From contig JASJZC010000004.1 in assembly GCA_037178855.1 (NCBI GenBank), positions 2,418,001 through 2,482,000 of the forward strand: DNA of 64,000 nt, written 5' to 3'. Position numbers and translations under genes: made by a program. Shown one piece after another: positions 50,225 to 62,568 of the stretch. The notes beneath the pieces were generated by a model. That model had not been told where the DNA came from. It saw nothing but the letters and a program-made list of their open reading frames with translations, and did not search any database. Within the stretch, counting starts at the first letter, position 1, and each line of letters starts with the position of its first letter. The stretch is from Oscheius sp. JU75 (lineage: Eukaryota; Nematoda; Chromadorea; Rhabditida; Rhabditidae).

Positions 50225-50819
50225 CTAGTGGTGGTCGCGTTCGGCTTCGTATCCAACTCCGGGCACATATTGCTCAGATTTGTTGTGGAACAAGCTGTGG
50301 TTACCATCTCCCCAAGGGAAAGGCTGAAAATACTCGTTAGAATCAAGTTATGAATGACTTTCAGCCTTTCTAATGCGTTTTTCGCATAAGTTTTGAGTTT
50401 TGGCAAAGTTTTGATATCACTTTACCCGCCACGAAAAAAGCCGTGTAAAAGAGGTTTCTTTGAAAAGAAAACGTGGCTCACCTTGTTACGGACGTTGAGG
50501 AAGGGATATTCGACGTATTCGGGCCTGGCATGGGACATGTGCTTCTGGTGGTCGGCGAAAGCAGCATACATGGTCATGAGGAGGCAGGGAATCGAGGCAA
50601 TGTAGAAAATCTTGCGCCAGGTTTCCTTGGTGGCTGGAAAAAGAAACTTAACTGACAAACGTAAAAAAAAAACACACTCTCGGCGTGCTTCAAAGTCTTG
50701 GTCATCGACTCCTTGAATCCTTCAACATTGTGACTGCCATAGAAACCTCCAGAAGAGTTTCTCTGGAAGGTCTTGACCAAATTACGAGTAGCGGGAGTGA
50801 GTCGGGACAGGCCGGCCAT
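50225..50819 (-). CDS. Cytochrome c oxidase subunit 6A (mitochondrial)
   Basis: Nuclear-encoded inner-membrane subunit of complex IV. From ATG 50819 a presequence ([20 protein letters not shown]) leads to the matrix segment. The next exon reads [20 protein letters not shown] with one membrane helix and [15 protein letters not shown]; the last reads [20 protein letters not shown] and ends GYEAERDHH. The order ETW..., [25 protein letters not shown] is the COX6A signature. Three exons, about 123 residues, consistent with the family. Confidence 0.93.
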
Positions 50820-51619
50820 CTGAAAAGTATCAGTTTACGATGTGTGGAGATGAGAAGTCGAAATACAAAGTGTAGGCTGTGGAAGCCAAAAGATACAAAG
50901 ATAAGTCCGAATATATGAAGAAACATTTTTTGTGAAATATCAGAGCAAAAGAGCGAGGACGCCCATGTGACAGGGAAACCATTTCGAAGTGTTTTTTACA
51001 TTCTTCATTTTTGCTCAGAGAAAACTGTGAGACTACTAAAAAAAAGCCATATATTACAATGGACTAAAGATGTTGGAGAAAGCGTACCCAGAAATCAGGT
51101 AAAATTTGATCAAAAAATCACGTTTCTCGGTTTATTTGCTGCCTTGGCAGTCCGTCTCTTTTCGTTTCGGGACTCTTTGCATTGGCCTTCAACAGGAATC
51201 AGCTGTTGTGCTCAAAATGCATACTAACGAGAAGAGTATATTAGTTCCAATAAAGGTGTATTTGTATGACGAACAAGGAAAAAGAATAAAAAAATATTTG
51301 ACTAAAAGACTGCCCTATTTTACTTTCGGTTCCACTACAGAGGCAGAAAACATTCAGAGCAACAGGAAAGGGAAATGATAAAGTGAATAAAATGGGACAA
51401 GTCGACCTTTTTAAAAAAAAAAACTGTTTTTCAAACCTACCGCCAAAAAGCAGCCCGTGTCAGAGCGACAATTTGAATCGACTATACATTACTGGAACAA
51501 GTTTCGCAAATGAGACGCAGTTTTCCCTAGTTCTGTAACAAAAAAGATAATTGTTATCAAAGAGGTTTCAACTTTGAATTGACTCGGACAGCGTAGTAGT
51601 AGCGTTGCCACCTGGTTAA
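50820..51619. other. Spacer with short spliced-looking open frames
   Basis: Divergent region between COX6A and the kinase. A plus-strand frame near 51,010-51,095 ends in a GTAAAA donor, and TTCAACAG at about 51,195 precedes SAVVLKMHTNEKSILVPIK and YLYDEQGKRIKKYLTKRLPY to a stop at 51,378. These could be a small gene, but no family is recognised and codon evidence is weak. Confidence 0.3.
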
Positions 51620-52692
51620 ATGGTTTTGGATCTCTTCCAGCTACAGCCTGGCCTCAAGTTCACTCTCAAAGGGGAAACCTACACTGTCCTCGACTGCTTC
51701 TACCGCGGATCCTTCTCCATCGTCTACAAGATTCTCAGTACTGAAAATGAGCTCCTTGTGATGAAGGTAAGTGTTTTCTTCTAGTCCCAATTGTCTCAAC
51801 TCTAGGTAGAATCGAAGAAAGGATACAACAACAATCGCACAGTACTCAAACTGGATGCTATCCTTTTGGATCAATTGCAAGGAAAAGTGGGATTCGCGGA
51901 GATGAGAGCAGCTGCCAGAACCGAAGATTTCAAGATGATCGTCATGCAGTATGTCGGTCCAGATTTTTCCCAGCTGCAACAGCTCATGCCAGAGCAGCGC
52001 TTCTCGATCAGAACCGTCATCCACATCGCTCTCAATGTACTCGACCGTCTTGAAACACTTCATAAGCTAGGCTGGCTGCATAGAGACCTGAAACCCGGAA
52101 ATTTGGCTCTTTCCAAGGATAACGTCGTCTTTCTGCTCGACTTTGGAATGGCTCGAAACTACTTGTAAGTCGGCAGCCTCCTGCAAAAACGCTGTTCAGA
52201 TCTGATGGACAAGTTCGCCCTCTTCGTGAAGTCGGTCCTTGCTGCGGTACCTTTGAGTTCACATCGCTCAAGAGTTCCTACTGGCAAGACATGCAGCCTC
52301 GCGACGATCTGGAGAACTGGTTCTTTATGACTCTTCATCTTCTGAAAGGACGTCTTCCTTGGAGCGGAATCGCGAATCCTTCTCTCGTAAGAGACATGAA
52401 GAACTGGTGCATGAAGGAGAGGACTCGTGACGTCTTCGGCGGAATCTCCAATCACTGGGAGAGAATGTATGAAATCATCACGACAGCCAAGAACCCCCTG
52501 ATCCCGCAGCTGAGACACCATCTGAGAACGATGTTGAAGGAAGACGGAATCGACATGACCCAGCCGCTGGACTGGGAACAAACTCCGGCTCTACAGGTTG
52601 TGATGAGCTCGTTCGACATCAAGGAAGTCAGCTATTCGAAAGAGATCGATCAGCTCGGAGATGGGATGGAAAAGGAACAAGTTCGATTCTAG
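51620..52692 (+). CDS. CK1 / tau-tubulin kinase-like protein kinase
   Basis: Ser/Thr protein kinase of the casein kinase 1 group, closest to the nematode-expanded TTBK-like (TTBKL) kinases, many of which are sperm-enriched in Caenorhabditis. Three exons encode about 325 residues. Motifs: glycine loop FYRGSFSIVYK, ATP-binding Lys in LLVMKVESKK, catalytic LHRDLKPGNLAL, LDFGMARNY, then CCGTFEFTSLKSSYWQDMQP and RDDLENWFFMTLHLLKGRLP, which is characteristic of TTBK-type kinases (D.ES..Y.L.E...G.LPW). The protein stops shortly after the kinase domain at 52692, so it has no long tail. Start 51620 (MVLDLFQLQPGLKF) gives a plausible N-lobe; the only weak point is that a CAG lies a few codons downstream. 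Confidence 0.9.
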
Positions 52693-52870
52693 CTTCAATT
52701 TTAGAAGGTGACAGCAATTTTAGAAGGTTGCAATAATGTATCATCTTTTTGTTATCAGTGTTAGGGGGCGCCACTGTCACGAGATTTCCTCTTATCAGTG
52801 ATTCACCGTGTTTTCCCTATATAGAAGGGCTTGGGGCTCGGATTGACATCGTCCCTTTCCTCGTTTTGAA

Positions 52871-53241
52871 ATGGTTTGTTCTCACTGTTTCAATTTACCG
52901 CGTTTTTGCAGAATAACCAGAATCCATCAAATATGGCTCCTTGCCCACGGACTGTCCATCAGGTTTGATTTCGTTCTCTCAGAAGGATAGTTTTCAGCCA
53001 GTCAATGCGAATCCTTCAGCGGAAATAAAGCTTCCGAACCATCGTCCATCTGTTACGAATTCTAGATTTGGTCCAAATCGTGAGTTTCTCGAAGCAACAG
53101 TTCAATCGCTATTTCAGCCCCTAGCCATGGTCCTCCATTCTACGGCGGTATTCGTCCTCATCAACATTAGTTTTTCAGTCGATATAGTTTTTTTTCTTGT
53201 ATCTTTTCCATCTCGTAAAACACAGCTGGCTAAACAGTTAG
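52871..53241 (+). CDS. Small four-to-five-exon gene, unknown product
   Basis: Not recognised. ATG 52871 is followed at once by a GT donor. Consecutive exons then join in frame: NNQNPSNMAPCPRTVHQ, PVNANPSAEIKLPNHRPSVT with NSRFGPN, PPSHGPPFYGGIRPHQH, and YWLNS with the stop at 53241. Each intron is 35-57 bp with a CAG acceptor. A product of about 66 residues, Pro/Asn/His-rich, with no signal peptide or membrane segment. The run of consistent phases is the only evidence of coding. Confidence 0.45.
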
Positions 53242-54059
53242 TGCAGCTGTCTCGTTATTTTCTGCCCGATTACGATCTACACGTCCTTCCAAAGACAAGG
53301 CTACAGTACACCTTTGAAAAAGATTAGATTCCCGACTGATACGGTAGTTTTGATCTGGCCCCGATCTACTGATACACACTCTGGAGCAGAGAGAGGGTAG
53401 AGTCAGCTTCCGCGGACGCGCAAAGTGGCTCACAAATCAACTGGAGGAGCACGTTTAATGGGCTCCCGGCAGGCTAAGCAGGATACGGTAAACGAGCAGC
53501 CGCTAATTGTTTGAATTCACTCCGAATCCAAGAGATTTATGGCTTGGGAAGAAGGACAGTTGTAGCGAAATGAGGAAGTTCTTTTGCTTCTGACATTTTG
53601 TTGCTGTCTATGTCTTTTACCCAGTTTCATTGGTTTGCTACTTTTTTGCTTAGTTCTAAACTCGTACAGTATTTCCAACTGATTCGGTGGGCACAAGAAA
53701 TCTAATTGAACCAGTGAAGAACCCCTCTTTTTTCGAGTGTGCGTCGGGCGTCGGCACCAGACGCAGTCATATTTCAAAGTGTCCGTCGTAGCCTGCAAAA
53801 TACGATAGTTGCTCGTGTGAGAGAGGGGAAGAACAGGTCAACTGGAGACACAGAGACAAAGGATTACGGTATGTCTAAGAAGTGTGAAAAGTTAGAGTCG
53901 GGTCGTGATGAATGTGAAGGAAAGAAGTGGAGATTTATGTGGGATAAAGGTGGAAAATTTTTATTGGTACAGGAGAGTCGCACTATAACATACCCCCTCG
54001 TGCAGGCCCAGGGGTACGTTATATCGTTATACCGAGGCTTTTTGATCTGAAGTCCTAAT

Positions 54060-54450
54060 AGCCATTTTGTAAGTTACTTTGTGACAGCAATTACTCTTTG
54101 CAAGAGAAGCCAAATCGAGCCAGTTTGGGAGATGCGTCTCTGGGAGAACGTTTCTCCTATCACGGTAGCTCGACTGAAGGGACATATGCGGACAGGGTGA
54201 AGTAGGACTGACAGACGGGTTGACAGAAGGGAATATGTATATATAGGACAGGACTCAAAGAGAGTTATAATATAATTGGGCCTCTCTAGGGGCGATAGCT
54301 TTACTTGGATAGGAAGTTGGGTCGAGAGATGGGAAATGGGTTCAAAGAGTGGGAAGTGGGTTTAACTGATTAGCAGTGGTCTTTAGCAATCGTTTTTTTT
54401 GTGAAAGGACAGGGTAGGTACGCCCCGAAGAGGCGCAACAAGTTAGACTC
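54060..54450. repeat. Dispersed repeat copy near mab-5
   Basis: Carries the blocks gccaaatcgagccagtttgg, gggagatgcgtctctgggag and cacggtagctcgactg, then ggatagg-aagttgggtcgag, gtttaactgattag and gaaaggacagggtaggtacg, ending in gccccgaagaggcgcaacaa. The same order is seen in the HELQ intron units, so this is a nearly full unit outside the cluster, without the (CTGT)n head. Confidence 0.75.
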
Positions 54451-57400
54451 TACTTGTGTGAGAAAAGAGAGGAAAAAAAGGACAGTAAAATCAAATAGCA
54501 CTTTTGATTCGTGGAAAAATTTCGAAAAAAACAGCAATTTTTCAATGGTGCCAACCGAAAATATTGAAAAGGTACGTTTTAACGAGACTAAAATCGACTT
54601 TCGATAAGAGCTCAATTCTCTTCTCATCCTCAAATATACTCACAAAAGAGTGTCCCTCTCCAATTGCTCTCCAAAATTGCTTTCACTGTCCTATTCTTTC
54701 AATTTCCTCCTAAGACCCTTCGAATAAATTGTCGATTGTGCTCATCTGAAATGCATCGTCCCTGAGCCCTTTCGCCGAAGATGGATGACCTACCGTACCC
54801 GCGACCAATCCAGGTTGCGATGCAATTAGGCGACGAATTGACAACAATGTGACCAGTTTATGGACTAAACTATCTTTGTCAGTGAATAGAATAGTTATTT
54901 TCTCACACAGTGGATAACTCCGGCACATTTAGAATATGAGCGGCCTTTTGCATTCACTGATAGATGTCAGTTGACTACTAGTTTTTGAGAAAACGTAAAC
55001 TGTTGTTCATTTTCTGCCCCTCTTCTACAGAACAGATTCGTTTGCATAGTCAATCGTGCCCTCTTGTCTGAAAAAAATACGGAAAGAGCATTTGGAAGAA
55101 CAATCGTTCTCATATTATTTCTTGTCAATGTGACTGCAAAACTCAAACTGACAACGCATACCGATTTGAAAATACGTTCGAGTTCGTTCGACTACAGACA
55201 TAGTTTCCGACGTTCGACGAAAAGAACATTTAGATTTTCTTATGAGCCGTCTAGTTTTCAAAGAAGTCTTTCTTGCTAACTAGCGTATCACTTCCTATTC
55301 CTCAAGCTCTAAAGCAGAAATAGCTTCGACGTTTTCATCTGTTAACTTAACACAGTTGCTTGATTTCTCTTTATAACGTAGTGCCTTCAATGCTATTACA
55401 CACAAGTTGACACTCGCTGAACTTGATGGGTCGGGTCCCGGATAATAAAAAGACTCTCCAAGCTCACCAGATTTGAACAGACCCGACCACACATGTGGGT
55501 CGGCTGAAAGCACTCTATATCACTGGAATAATAAAGAAAGAAGACAAAGAGAAGACGGCGGAAAGAGACATCGCAACATCTGTGACTAGAGGTGGTTAGC
55601 TGCTGGGATTGGCCGTCGGACCCACCATAAAATAAGTTTAATGGTTTCGCGCCCCTCGGTCTCATATTTTCACTAGAAACGGCCAATAAAGAGCCACATT
55701 CATTAGATAGATGTTGTGTGGTACCTTCGAAATACAGTTTTTGTTAACTAACTTTTTCAAGCTTCTCGCTTCTTCTCTCTTCATCCGTCTGGCCTCCAAC
55801 ACAAAAAGCCAGTCCTTTCATCTTGCCGCCCGCGCCATACGGTAGTCTTCTCTCTTCTATGTTTGGGGCAAAAGCTTCGCTCTTTCATGTTACCGCCATT
55901 CCTTTTCAAAATTTGAATCTCGAGACCACTTCCATAAGGTGTTAGTTTAAGACTCGTTTCCCATTTAACGAGCTCATAAAAACATCACGGCAGATTTACT
56001 GATGCTGACAGCAACCGCAGCAACTCATCTTTGTAACAGAAAAATTTGCTATCTCCACATTAAAATCACGGTCTCTGTATTCTTGGTCTCGGTTGCTATT
56101 CAAACAGGGAAGAACTGTACTTAAGCTTTGATACTTTTGTGGTAAACAGCAACTTTTCCATTACAACAAATTACTCCAAATAGGTTGCACTATGGAATTC
56201 CAAAATATTTGTTAGTAACAGAATTCTGTGGCGAAACATTCTATTAGGTACGCGAGTGAGACTACAGTGTACCTGCTAGTCTATTTCTTACGGGGCTAGC
56301 TCAAAGAAAAGAAGAAGTGTGCCACCAATCTTCGAATAAAGTTTAAAAAAACATAGATAATCTGTCTTATGTTTTACAGATAAACCTCTGATAGTCTTGT
56401 ATATGTACTATAGAAACAATCAGAGCTGTAATCCCCTCATTCTAGCTGCCTCTCAAAGTTTTCCAATCCTCTTTCAATTTTCGAAATGCATGGAGATCAA
56501 CCTACAGTAAAAGTCTGCCCTTGCATCCGGGAGATTTCGTGACAGTGGTGGGGACACGCAATGGGAAGAAAGACATCGGAAGTGTTCCTACCAGACTTGG
56601 GCTCGTTAGAAGAGGTGTTACTGTAGACAGAGTGACCGAGGATAGAAAGAGGGAGAGCACCTGGCGTGGCCAGTGTTAAAATATGAAGCCTTGGCCGAGG
56701 CTCTAAATGGCCACCATTGAGTCCGCACAAGAAAATTTATGTCTTGGCCATGGCGGACAAACTGATTCAATTTGCTGGTAGATACAAGCCCTTGCTAGCA
56801 CTGTGCTAGTGATAAAAGTTATAAGATACTTTCTAGATTTCGACTGACTGTTCGTAGCCTATATCTGGTTTGATCAATATGATTTTCAGATAGACTCGAT
56901 TAAAAGAACTTCATTGGATAGTTTGCCGAAATCATTTAGATTGTTCGAGACAAAGAGACCGTGGGAAGACTACTCATTTTCTCACACTTTATGACTTTCT
57001 GCGCCATATGAAATTGTCTTTCGAGGTGAGAAAACCGCTTTAAGCAATTCCCTTTCGGACCTCTCTTTACGACGTCATCACTCGGGTGTAAATCGTGTTG
57101 ACCAGTCGTTTAAGCATTTTATGGGCTATAAAGGACGGACTGGACTGCTGTTGCGGCCCTCGGGCTCATTCTGAGATTTTCTGAGAATTAGGGGAGAAAG
57201 AGAAACGGATAGTCGGGTCAGATCGTAAAAGACTACCGCCCGTAGGTGGTCAGCCCATAAAGATCTCTCCTCTCTATGAGTCATCTTTACTGTCGCCGAC
57301 AGAACTGAATTCGGGACCAGAAAATCTTGTCAATTTATCACCATCATAGGCTGCCACCATGACCGCTGTAAATTCTTTCTCGAGTGATAAAGGCTCAGCA

Positions 57401-58638
57401 CCCGTTCCAAACCCACACATTCCGAAGCTAAAAATCTGTATCGGGCTTAGAGTACTTTTATATTAGTTTTGATAGAGACAAAAGCAGTTTGAGCAATAAC
57501 TCCTCATTTTAAAAAGAGAAGCTGTTTGAGCTCCTCACAGTACATTCTGTGTAGAAACTACTTCATGTTATCCAACGTAACTCCTTACTTTCCATATTGA
57601 CCATGTCCTTACAGAGAAGGACAAACTCGAGCATCTATGTTCCTTTAATAAGCAAGTACGTACGTCAAGTACTGCCTTCTCTCTGTAACTGTTCCAGTTA
57701 GTCTTGTCAGTTTTACAGAGTTCATCTGTAGTTACAGTATTCATCTGTAGTTCAACCTCTTATTCCACCGACTAAAAACTATTGTCCTTGGCTCTGGTAC
57801 AGTTAATGTTTGCTTGCAAAGTGTCATCTCGCCCTCATAATCAACTATCAAGAAGACACGTCGTTGGAGGCCATCGGCCAATTTACGACGACATGTTTTA
57901 GGGCTGCTTGGGATGACATCAAAGAGTCCCCGCCAGCCGGCTGCAATTGGCGGACGACCGCTCCGCCCCTTGCGAAGGACTCTCCCCTCGTGGTGACGGT
58001 AGTCCCTCCCCTCTCTAGACAGCAACACTCTTCTTCCTTCCAGTTCATAATTTACAATTTGTTCGAGCATTTCGTCTCCATTAGATTTTCTTATTTTCTA
58101 GTTGCTTCTTTGTCAATCCCCTAAAGCACTCCAAATGTCTCCGATTTCTGTAATTACCCCATTAATCGCATCGTAAAATCGTTATGATCCTCTCGCATAG
58201 TAGGTGCTAAATCTTGAAAGAACATTTCGTCCGATTTACGGCTTTCGGGTTTTCTTTCAGGAGTTACATGTTTCAGGAAGAGGGGCTCTCTTACAAGAGA
58301 CTAGAGTCGTTTTTCTTGCCAGTAGGTGGCAATACCCGAAAAAAGGTAAGAAGGGATCTGTGGAGACTTCTAGGAGTAACTCATAAGCATCTGGTAAACA
58401 GAAAATACTTCTAAGTCACAGTCACATCCAAACTTTGGGTCTGTCGCCGGTGTAAAACTAGCAATTATAAAAGCTTTTGAGTACACTTCATAGGCAGCTA
58501 GGAAGATCAACTTCGGCAAATTGAGCAGTCATCTATCGAAACAAATTCCTGTTAGAAGACTTTTACAACAGTTTTGTCTTCTAAGACATTGTTTCCCGAA
58601 TCATCAGATATCGAATCTTCACCGTCTTCGAGAGATAC

Positions 58639-58646
58639 TGATTTAT
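58639..58646 (+). promoter_or_regulatory. Candidate Hox/PBC composite site
   Basis: TGATTTAT lies 30 bp upstream of the mab-5 start codon and fits the Exd/PBX-Hox consensus TGATNNAT. A second match, TGATTGAT, lies at 61,442-61,449 in intron 2. A single 8-mer is weak evidence. Confidence 0.3.
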
Positions 58647-58675
58647 CAATTGCCCAAATTCAGAGTTAGCGTAGA

Positions 58676-61600
58676 ATGAGCATGTACCCCGGCTGGACAG
58701 CGGGCGACGAGACTTACTGGAGTCAGCAGACAGCCCCTAAGCAGCCGTATGATCCTCTGCTATACAACCAGAACTACATGAACAACATGAAGAACATGCT
58801 GGCTGCTCAATGGGCCGATCAACCCAATCCGTACGTTTTCGCCTCATCAATTCAGCCCCGGGAAAATTGTCCTCCGTCTTTTGTTGAAATTGGAAGTCTA
58901 TAAATCAGGCGCCGCGACTGAGATGAGGCCATTAGGTGTCAAATATTAGCCCATTCTCGCCACCATACTGGATACTGGAGGGACAATCAACTAATGGGCC
59001 TTTTAACGAACAGTTCTCAGTTTCAGCTTTGCCGGATACAATCCTCTACAAGCCGCATCCACAGCCGCTGCCTTCGCCGATCGACCCGTACAGCTCAACC
59101 AGCCCGTTTTCCCATGGATGAAGATGAGCGGTTGGTTCTCTTTTCTTTTGTATGGATTAGTTTATGAAGTAATGTTTAGCTAACTTGGGTGTAGGTGAAT
59201 CTCGTGAGAAATAGTCTGAGTCTTTTTTCCAACCTTAGATTCTGTTCGGATGCTCGTCTGGTCTAAATGTCTTCCATTAATCAAAATCATAGTTTTGACC
59301 AGTTTCCGGCTCCGAATTTATCATGTTCACGAGTCGAACAACAATCTATTGTTCATCTTCTTCCCACCCGATCTTTATCAAAAAGAGTGAGAGGCGCGTG
59401 CCGTCGATCGATCCGAAAGAAGAAACAGTCGCGCGGCCTACTGTATCTTATTAACTTTCTCTCAAAATTGAAGCCGACAAAAACAGAAAAGAGTGTCTCC
59501 TCTCTCGCGCTGTAAAGTTATCGGTTCCAGAGACTCTTGAGAGACACAGAGCGCCGACCAGCCGACTGGGGATTTATTGGGCGAGAAAAGACTGACCACA
59601 ATTAATTTGTTTCTACATCAATTGCTTTGTCTGTTTTCGGATCTATTATGAGTGGTTTTTTGTATGACTGTGTCGAAGAAAAGTTAGGTTCTTCAATAAG
59701 TCATAGGATTTGAGCTCAAAATGGCTGAACTCGAAACATTTCTGGGAGAGCATCACTCCGGATATTTGCTGATCTTTCGAAATCCGAATATTTTTTGCAG
59801 CTGTCAGACCCTAAATCACTCAAAAGCTTACAACCACTGTCTACTACCACCACGTTTCTCCGATAGTCTAGTCGTGCTTGATGAAAGTGATCAGTCGTAA
59901 ATCAGAAAATCGACCACACTCGCACAGCTATTCTACCGGATCGATGTGTGTGAGCGTGTGCCGTGTTGTCCGTCGGGCCATCTTTCAAACTGTTTAAAAT
60001 ATAGCCCAGTGTCGGCCTCTTTGATCTTTTTTCCGCCACCAGGCGAGGGGAGCTTATCGGCCGAGCGTCATCGAATTCGTAGCGGAGAACAAGCTGACAG
60101 ACGGACAGTACTCTGGACTAGGTAGTCGAGACCTTGACTGACAGATACAGCTGGTTAGTGTCCTCCTATCGGCCAAATCCATCTGTTTGACTGTATGTGG
60201 GCGAGTTCGTAAATCACGCACAGCCGGTCATTTCCATGTCATCTCCACGGCCGCTGACAACTTTTTTGCGACTTGGACTCGCGGCCTCCCCATGGCTAAC
60301 CTCCCTCGGGACAAGAGACAGGTGTCAAAACAGCGCAGGGCACAACCACAGGTTGCTCGCACCCTTTTGAATGGCAGTGATTTCAAGTTTTTGAATCTGA
60401 TCAGAAGATGGTCTACTAGTACAAATTTAAAGAATATAAGGTAGCTGTCGGCAGCTGCTCAGCCCTGCCTAAGTTTGACTCATGACTCTTTAACTCGAGT
60501 GAAGTCCCTCGGCCCATAAATCGCAGTGATCGTTGTGTGTGAAGTGAGCAATGTCGGCGACCTTTAAAGGCGGAAAGGCAGCTCATAGTCTCTCGAGGGG
60601 GCCCTACGAACACTGCAATTTATGGCTCATTTCATGAGCTGGGACATTTACGAGAGGGACGATTCTGCGGTTGACACCTTATTAACACTCGGATTACTGT
60701 AAGACAGCTGGTGACCCGCTTTGTGTCGACGACAGATTACAACTGTCGACTGTTGGCAGAACAGGAGGAGGGCACAAACTCTAAATGGGGGTAACATAAA
60801 TTTGGCGATGTTCGCGAGGAGGACGCGCAAGGTCGTCGCCAGTTAGTTGCACTGCTCTTATCCTTCTGTGCGTCTCCTGTACTTTTTTTCTGAACGTGCT
60901 TCCTTATAGTGCTGGTTCAGTGAACAATGTATTCGTTTAGAACCCTCACGATATGACTTTCTTGTCAGAATTATAATCTCAGGCTTACCTCAACTTATCA
61001 TTATTACTGCCCTGATCTCAAAAGTCCGCTTGTTGAACAGCTACCTACCTCTACAAGTTTTGTCTCTCTAACCTTCTCCTTACAACTAGGTTCCTCTCAG
61101 AACTCTGTATTGTTGGCTCAAATTAACTGGTCAGTAATCTGTTCAAACAGGGGTTGGCAGTCTCCAAACCGAACCCCATAAATTTGTCCTCCCCTCCTCA
61201 AAGTAAGATGTCCTTTCTCCCAGATTCGCATAAATTCTTCTTGGACTTCCTGTGGAAAAGTTGGGCAATCATCAATCTCGATGGTCGAGTGGGACCGTGT
61301 TCGGAACCAATTTCGCATTCATCAGGATTATCAGAAGTGACAGAACGGTTGATAGCGCGAAAAGAAGCTACCGTAACCCGGGTTGAGACAAATTGATTGA
61401 ACATGGGGCGGCCGCCCGAACGCGCAAGGTGGTGAGAGAACTGATTGATCACGTATGTGCGGTGTCTGACAAAAATTTCGGGACAAAGAGGGGATTCAGC
61501 CAGACTCTTCGATCTCTGCCCTTCTGTTTGTGTCTGATGAGTCGTAAATCACGGTGCCAGCAAGCCAAAGACGCCGCCTATGACACCTGACTCAACCGTG

Positions 61601-61996
61601 CTCGCTGTCTATTTCGTGATTAGCATAATGTTTTGATATTTCAGGCTCAAAATCGGGGGAGTCGAAGAGGACAAGGCAGACCTACTCCCGCAATCAGACA
61701 TTGGAACTTGAAAAGGAGTTCCACTTCAACAAGTACTTGGTATCCATACTTTTGCACCTTTTGAAAAGTACGAGTTCAGACACGGAAGCGAAGACAAGAG
61801 ATTTCCGAGACTTTACAGCTGACTGAACGACAAGTCAAAATTTGGTTTCAAAACAGGTATGTCTATGTCTTTGTACCCTTTTGAAACGTGAATGCTCAGA
61901 CGAATGAAGGCGAAGAAGGAATGCAAAGGGGAGGGAGAGGCTCCAGGAAATGAGAGCGACGAATCCACACAAGACGATGTCCCCCCTAATTCCTAG
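58676..61996 (+). CDS. mab-5: MAB-5 homeodomain transcription factor (Hox, Antennapedia class)
   Basis: Hox factor that patterns the posterior body, including neuroblast migration and male tail structures in Caenorhabditis. Five exons (58676-58830, 59027-59130, 61645-61739, 61780-61856, 61900-61996) give 175 residues. Exon 1 reads [18 protein letters not shown]. Exon 2 has an Ala-rich stretch and the PBC-binding hexapeptide region [11 protein letters not shown] at its end. The homeodomain spans exons 3-5: [50 protein letters not shown] and [21 protein letters not shown] and KGEG are shared with Caenorhabditis MAB-5 rather than LIN-39. A short acidic tail ends DDVPPNS. Two small introns split the homeobox; intron 2 is 2.5 kb. 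Confidence 0.93.
59131..61644 (+). other. Long second intron of mab-5
   Basis: Non-coding, about 2.5 kb. Open frames here (for example at 59,267 and 61,154) have no splice support. It contains TGATTGATCA at 61,442-61,451, and a separate GATTGA at about 61,394. It probably holds enhancers. Confidence 0.5.
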
Positions 61997-62568
61997 ACTC
62001 ACTGAAGAGGTCAAGACCGACGGGTACTGTAACATGTCGTGACAGCAGCAGCAAAACAGATCTCACAGCCCGATGATAAAATCACACCGTTTTTGTATCT
62101 TTCTCCGAGATGAATTTTTCGCTAGTCTTTGAGAGACGAAGCAGAACCGCGAACATCGTCGTAAATGCCATGTTGGCAGGCGAGTGCGAGCTGTAAATCA
62201 AGGCGGCTGCCGTCGGATTAGAAGGAAGATCTGATCCCCACCGAGGGGTCAGACCATCACAACAAGGGAAGGTTCCCGAAAAGTTTATTATTTTAACAGA
62301 AAACTGGCTAGACCAGGAGGGGTTGTCAAATTTCCAAAAATAAATCACTTGTCTTACAGTCCATAAGAATTACAGTTTAAAACCCGGGAAAAAAAGTACA
62401 ATCCTACTATACATGAAAACTAGTTAACAGAGTGGATAAAACGTGCTCACTAGGGGATGCAAGGAAAATAAATATAGAGCAACTCAGAAAAAATATAGCT
62501 TAGAATGTAATCTAACCTCGATGTAAGTATCAATAAAAGAGTGGGAAAAAGAGGTCGAGGGTAGGCAT
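61997..62568. other. Convergent 3' spacer mab-5 / CPEB
   Basis: 570 bp of 3' flanking DNA between two converging genes. It contains AATAAA-like signals for both: caataaaa at about 62,531 on the plus strand and several TTTATT on the other. It includes at least part of the CPEB 3' UTR. No gene is visible. Confidence 0.45.

Larger units (their letters stand above)
53242..58675. promoter_or_regulatory. 5.4 kb non-coding region upstream of mab-5
   Basis: The largest gene-free stretch of the window. Open frames are short, overlap on both strands and match nothing. Apart from a dispersed repeat at 54,060-54,450 it looks single-copy, A/T-richer than neighbouring exons. Hox genes in nematodes have long upstream control regions, so this is likely the mab-5 regulatory DNA and leader exons. 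Confidence 0.5.

Noticed and set aside
50967-51378. Prefoldin-5-like gene from the ILVPIKVYLY stretch
   Set aside because: Only about ten residues resemble prefoldin; the neighbouring exons do not continue the match.
53739-54050. 103-codon plus-strand open frame before the repeat at 54 kb
   Set aside because: Charged, low-complexity translation without splice sites or similarity, and it runs into the dispersed repeat.
55295-55686. Two overlapping minus-strand open frames (72 and 96 codons) upstream of mab-5
   Set aside because: Different frames over the same DNA, no start or splice context and no recognisable protein feature.
59267-59515. 82-codon open frame in intron 2 of mab-5
   Set aside because: It lies within the intron between the hexapeptide and homeodomain exons, which join in phase without it; no domain seen.
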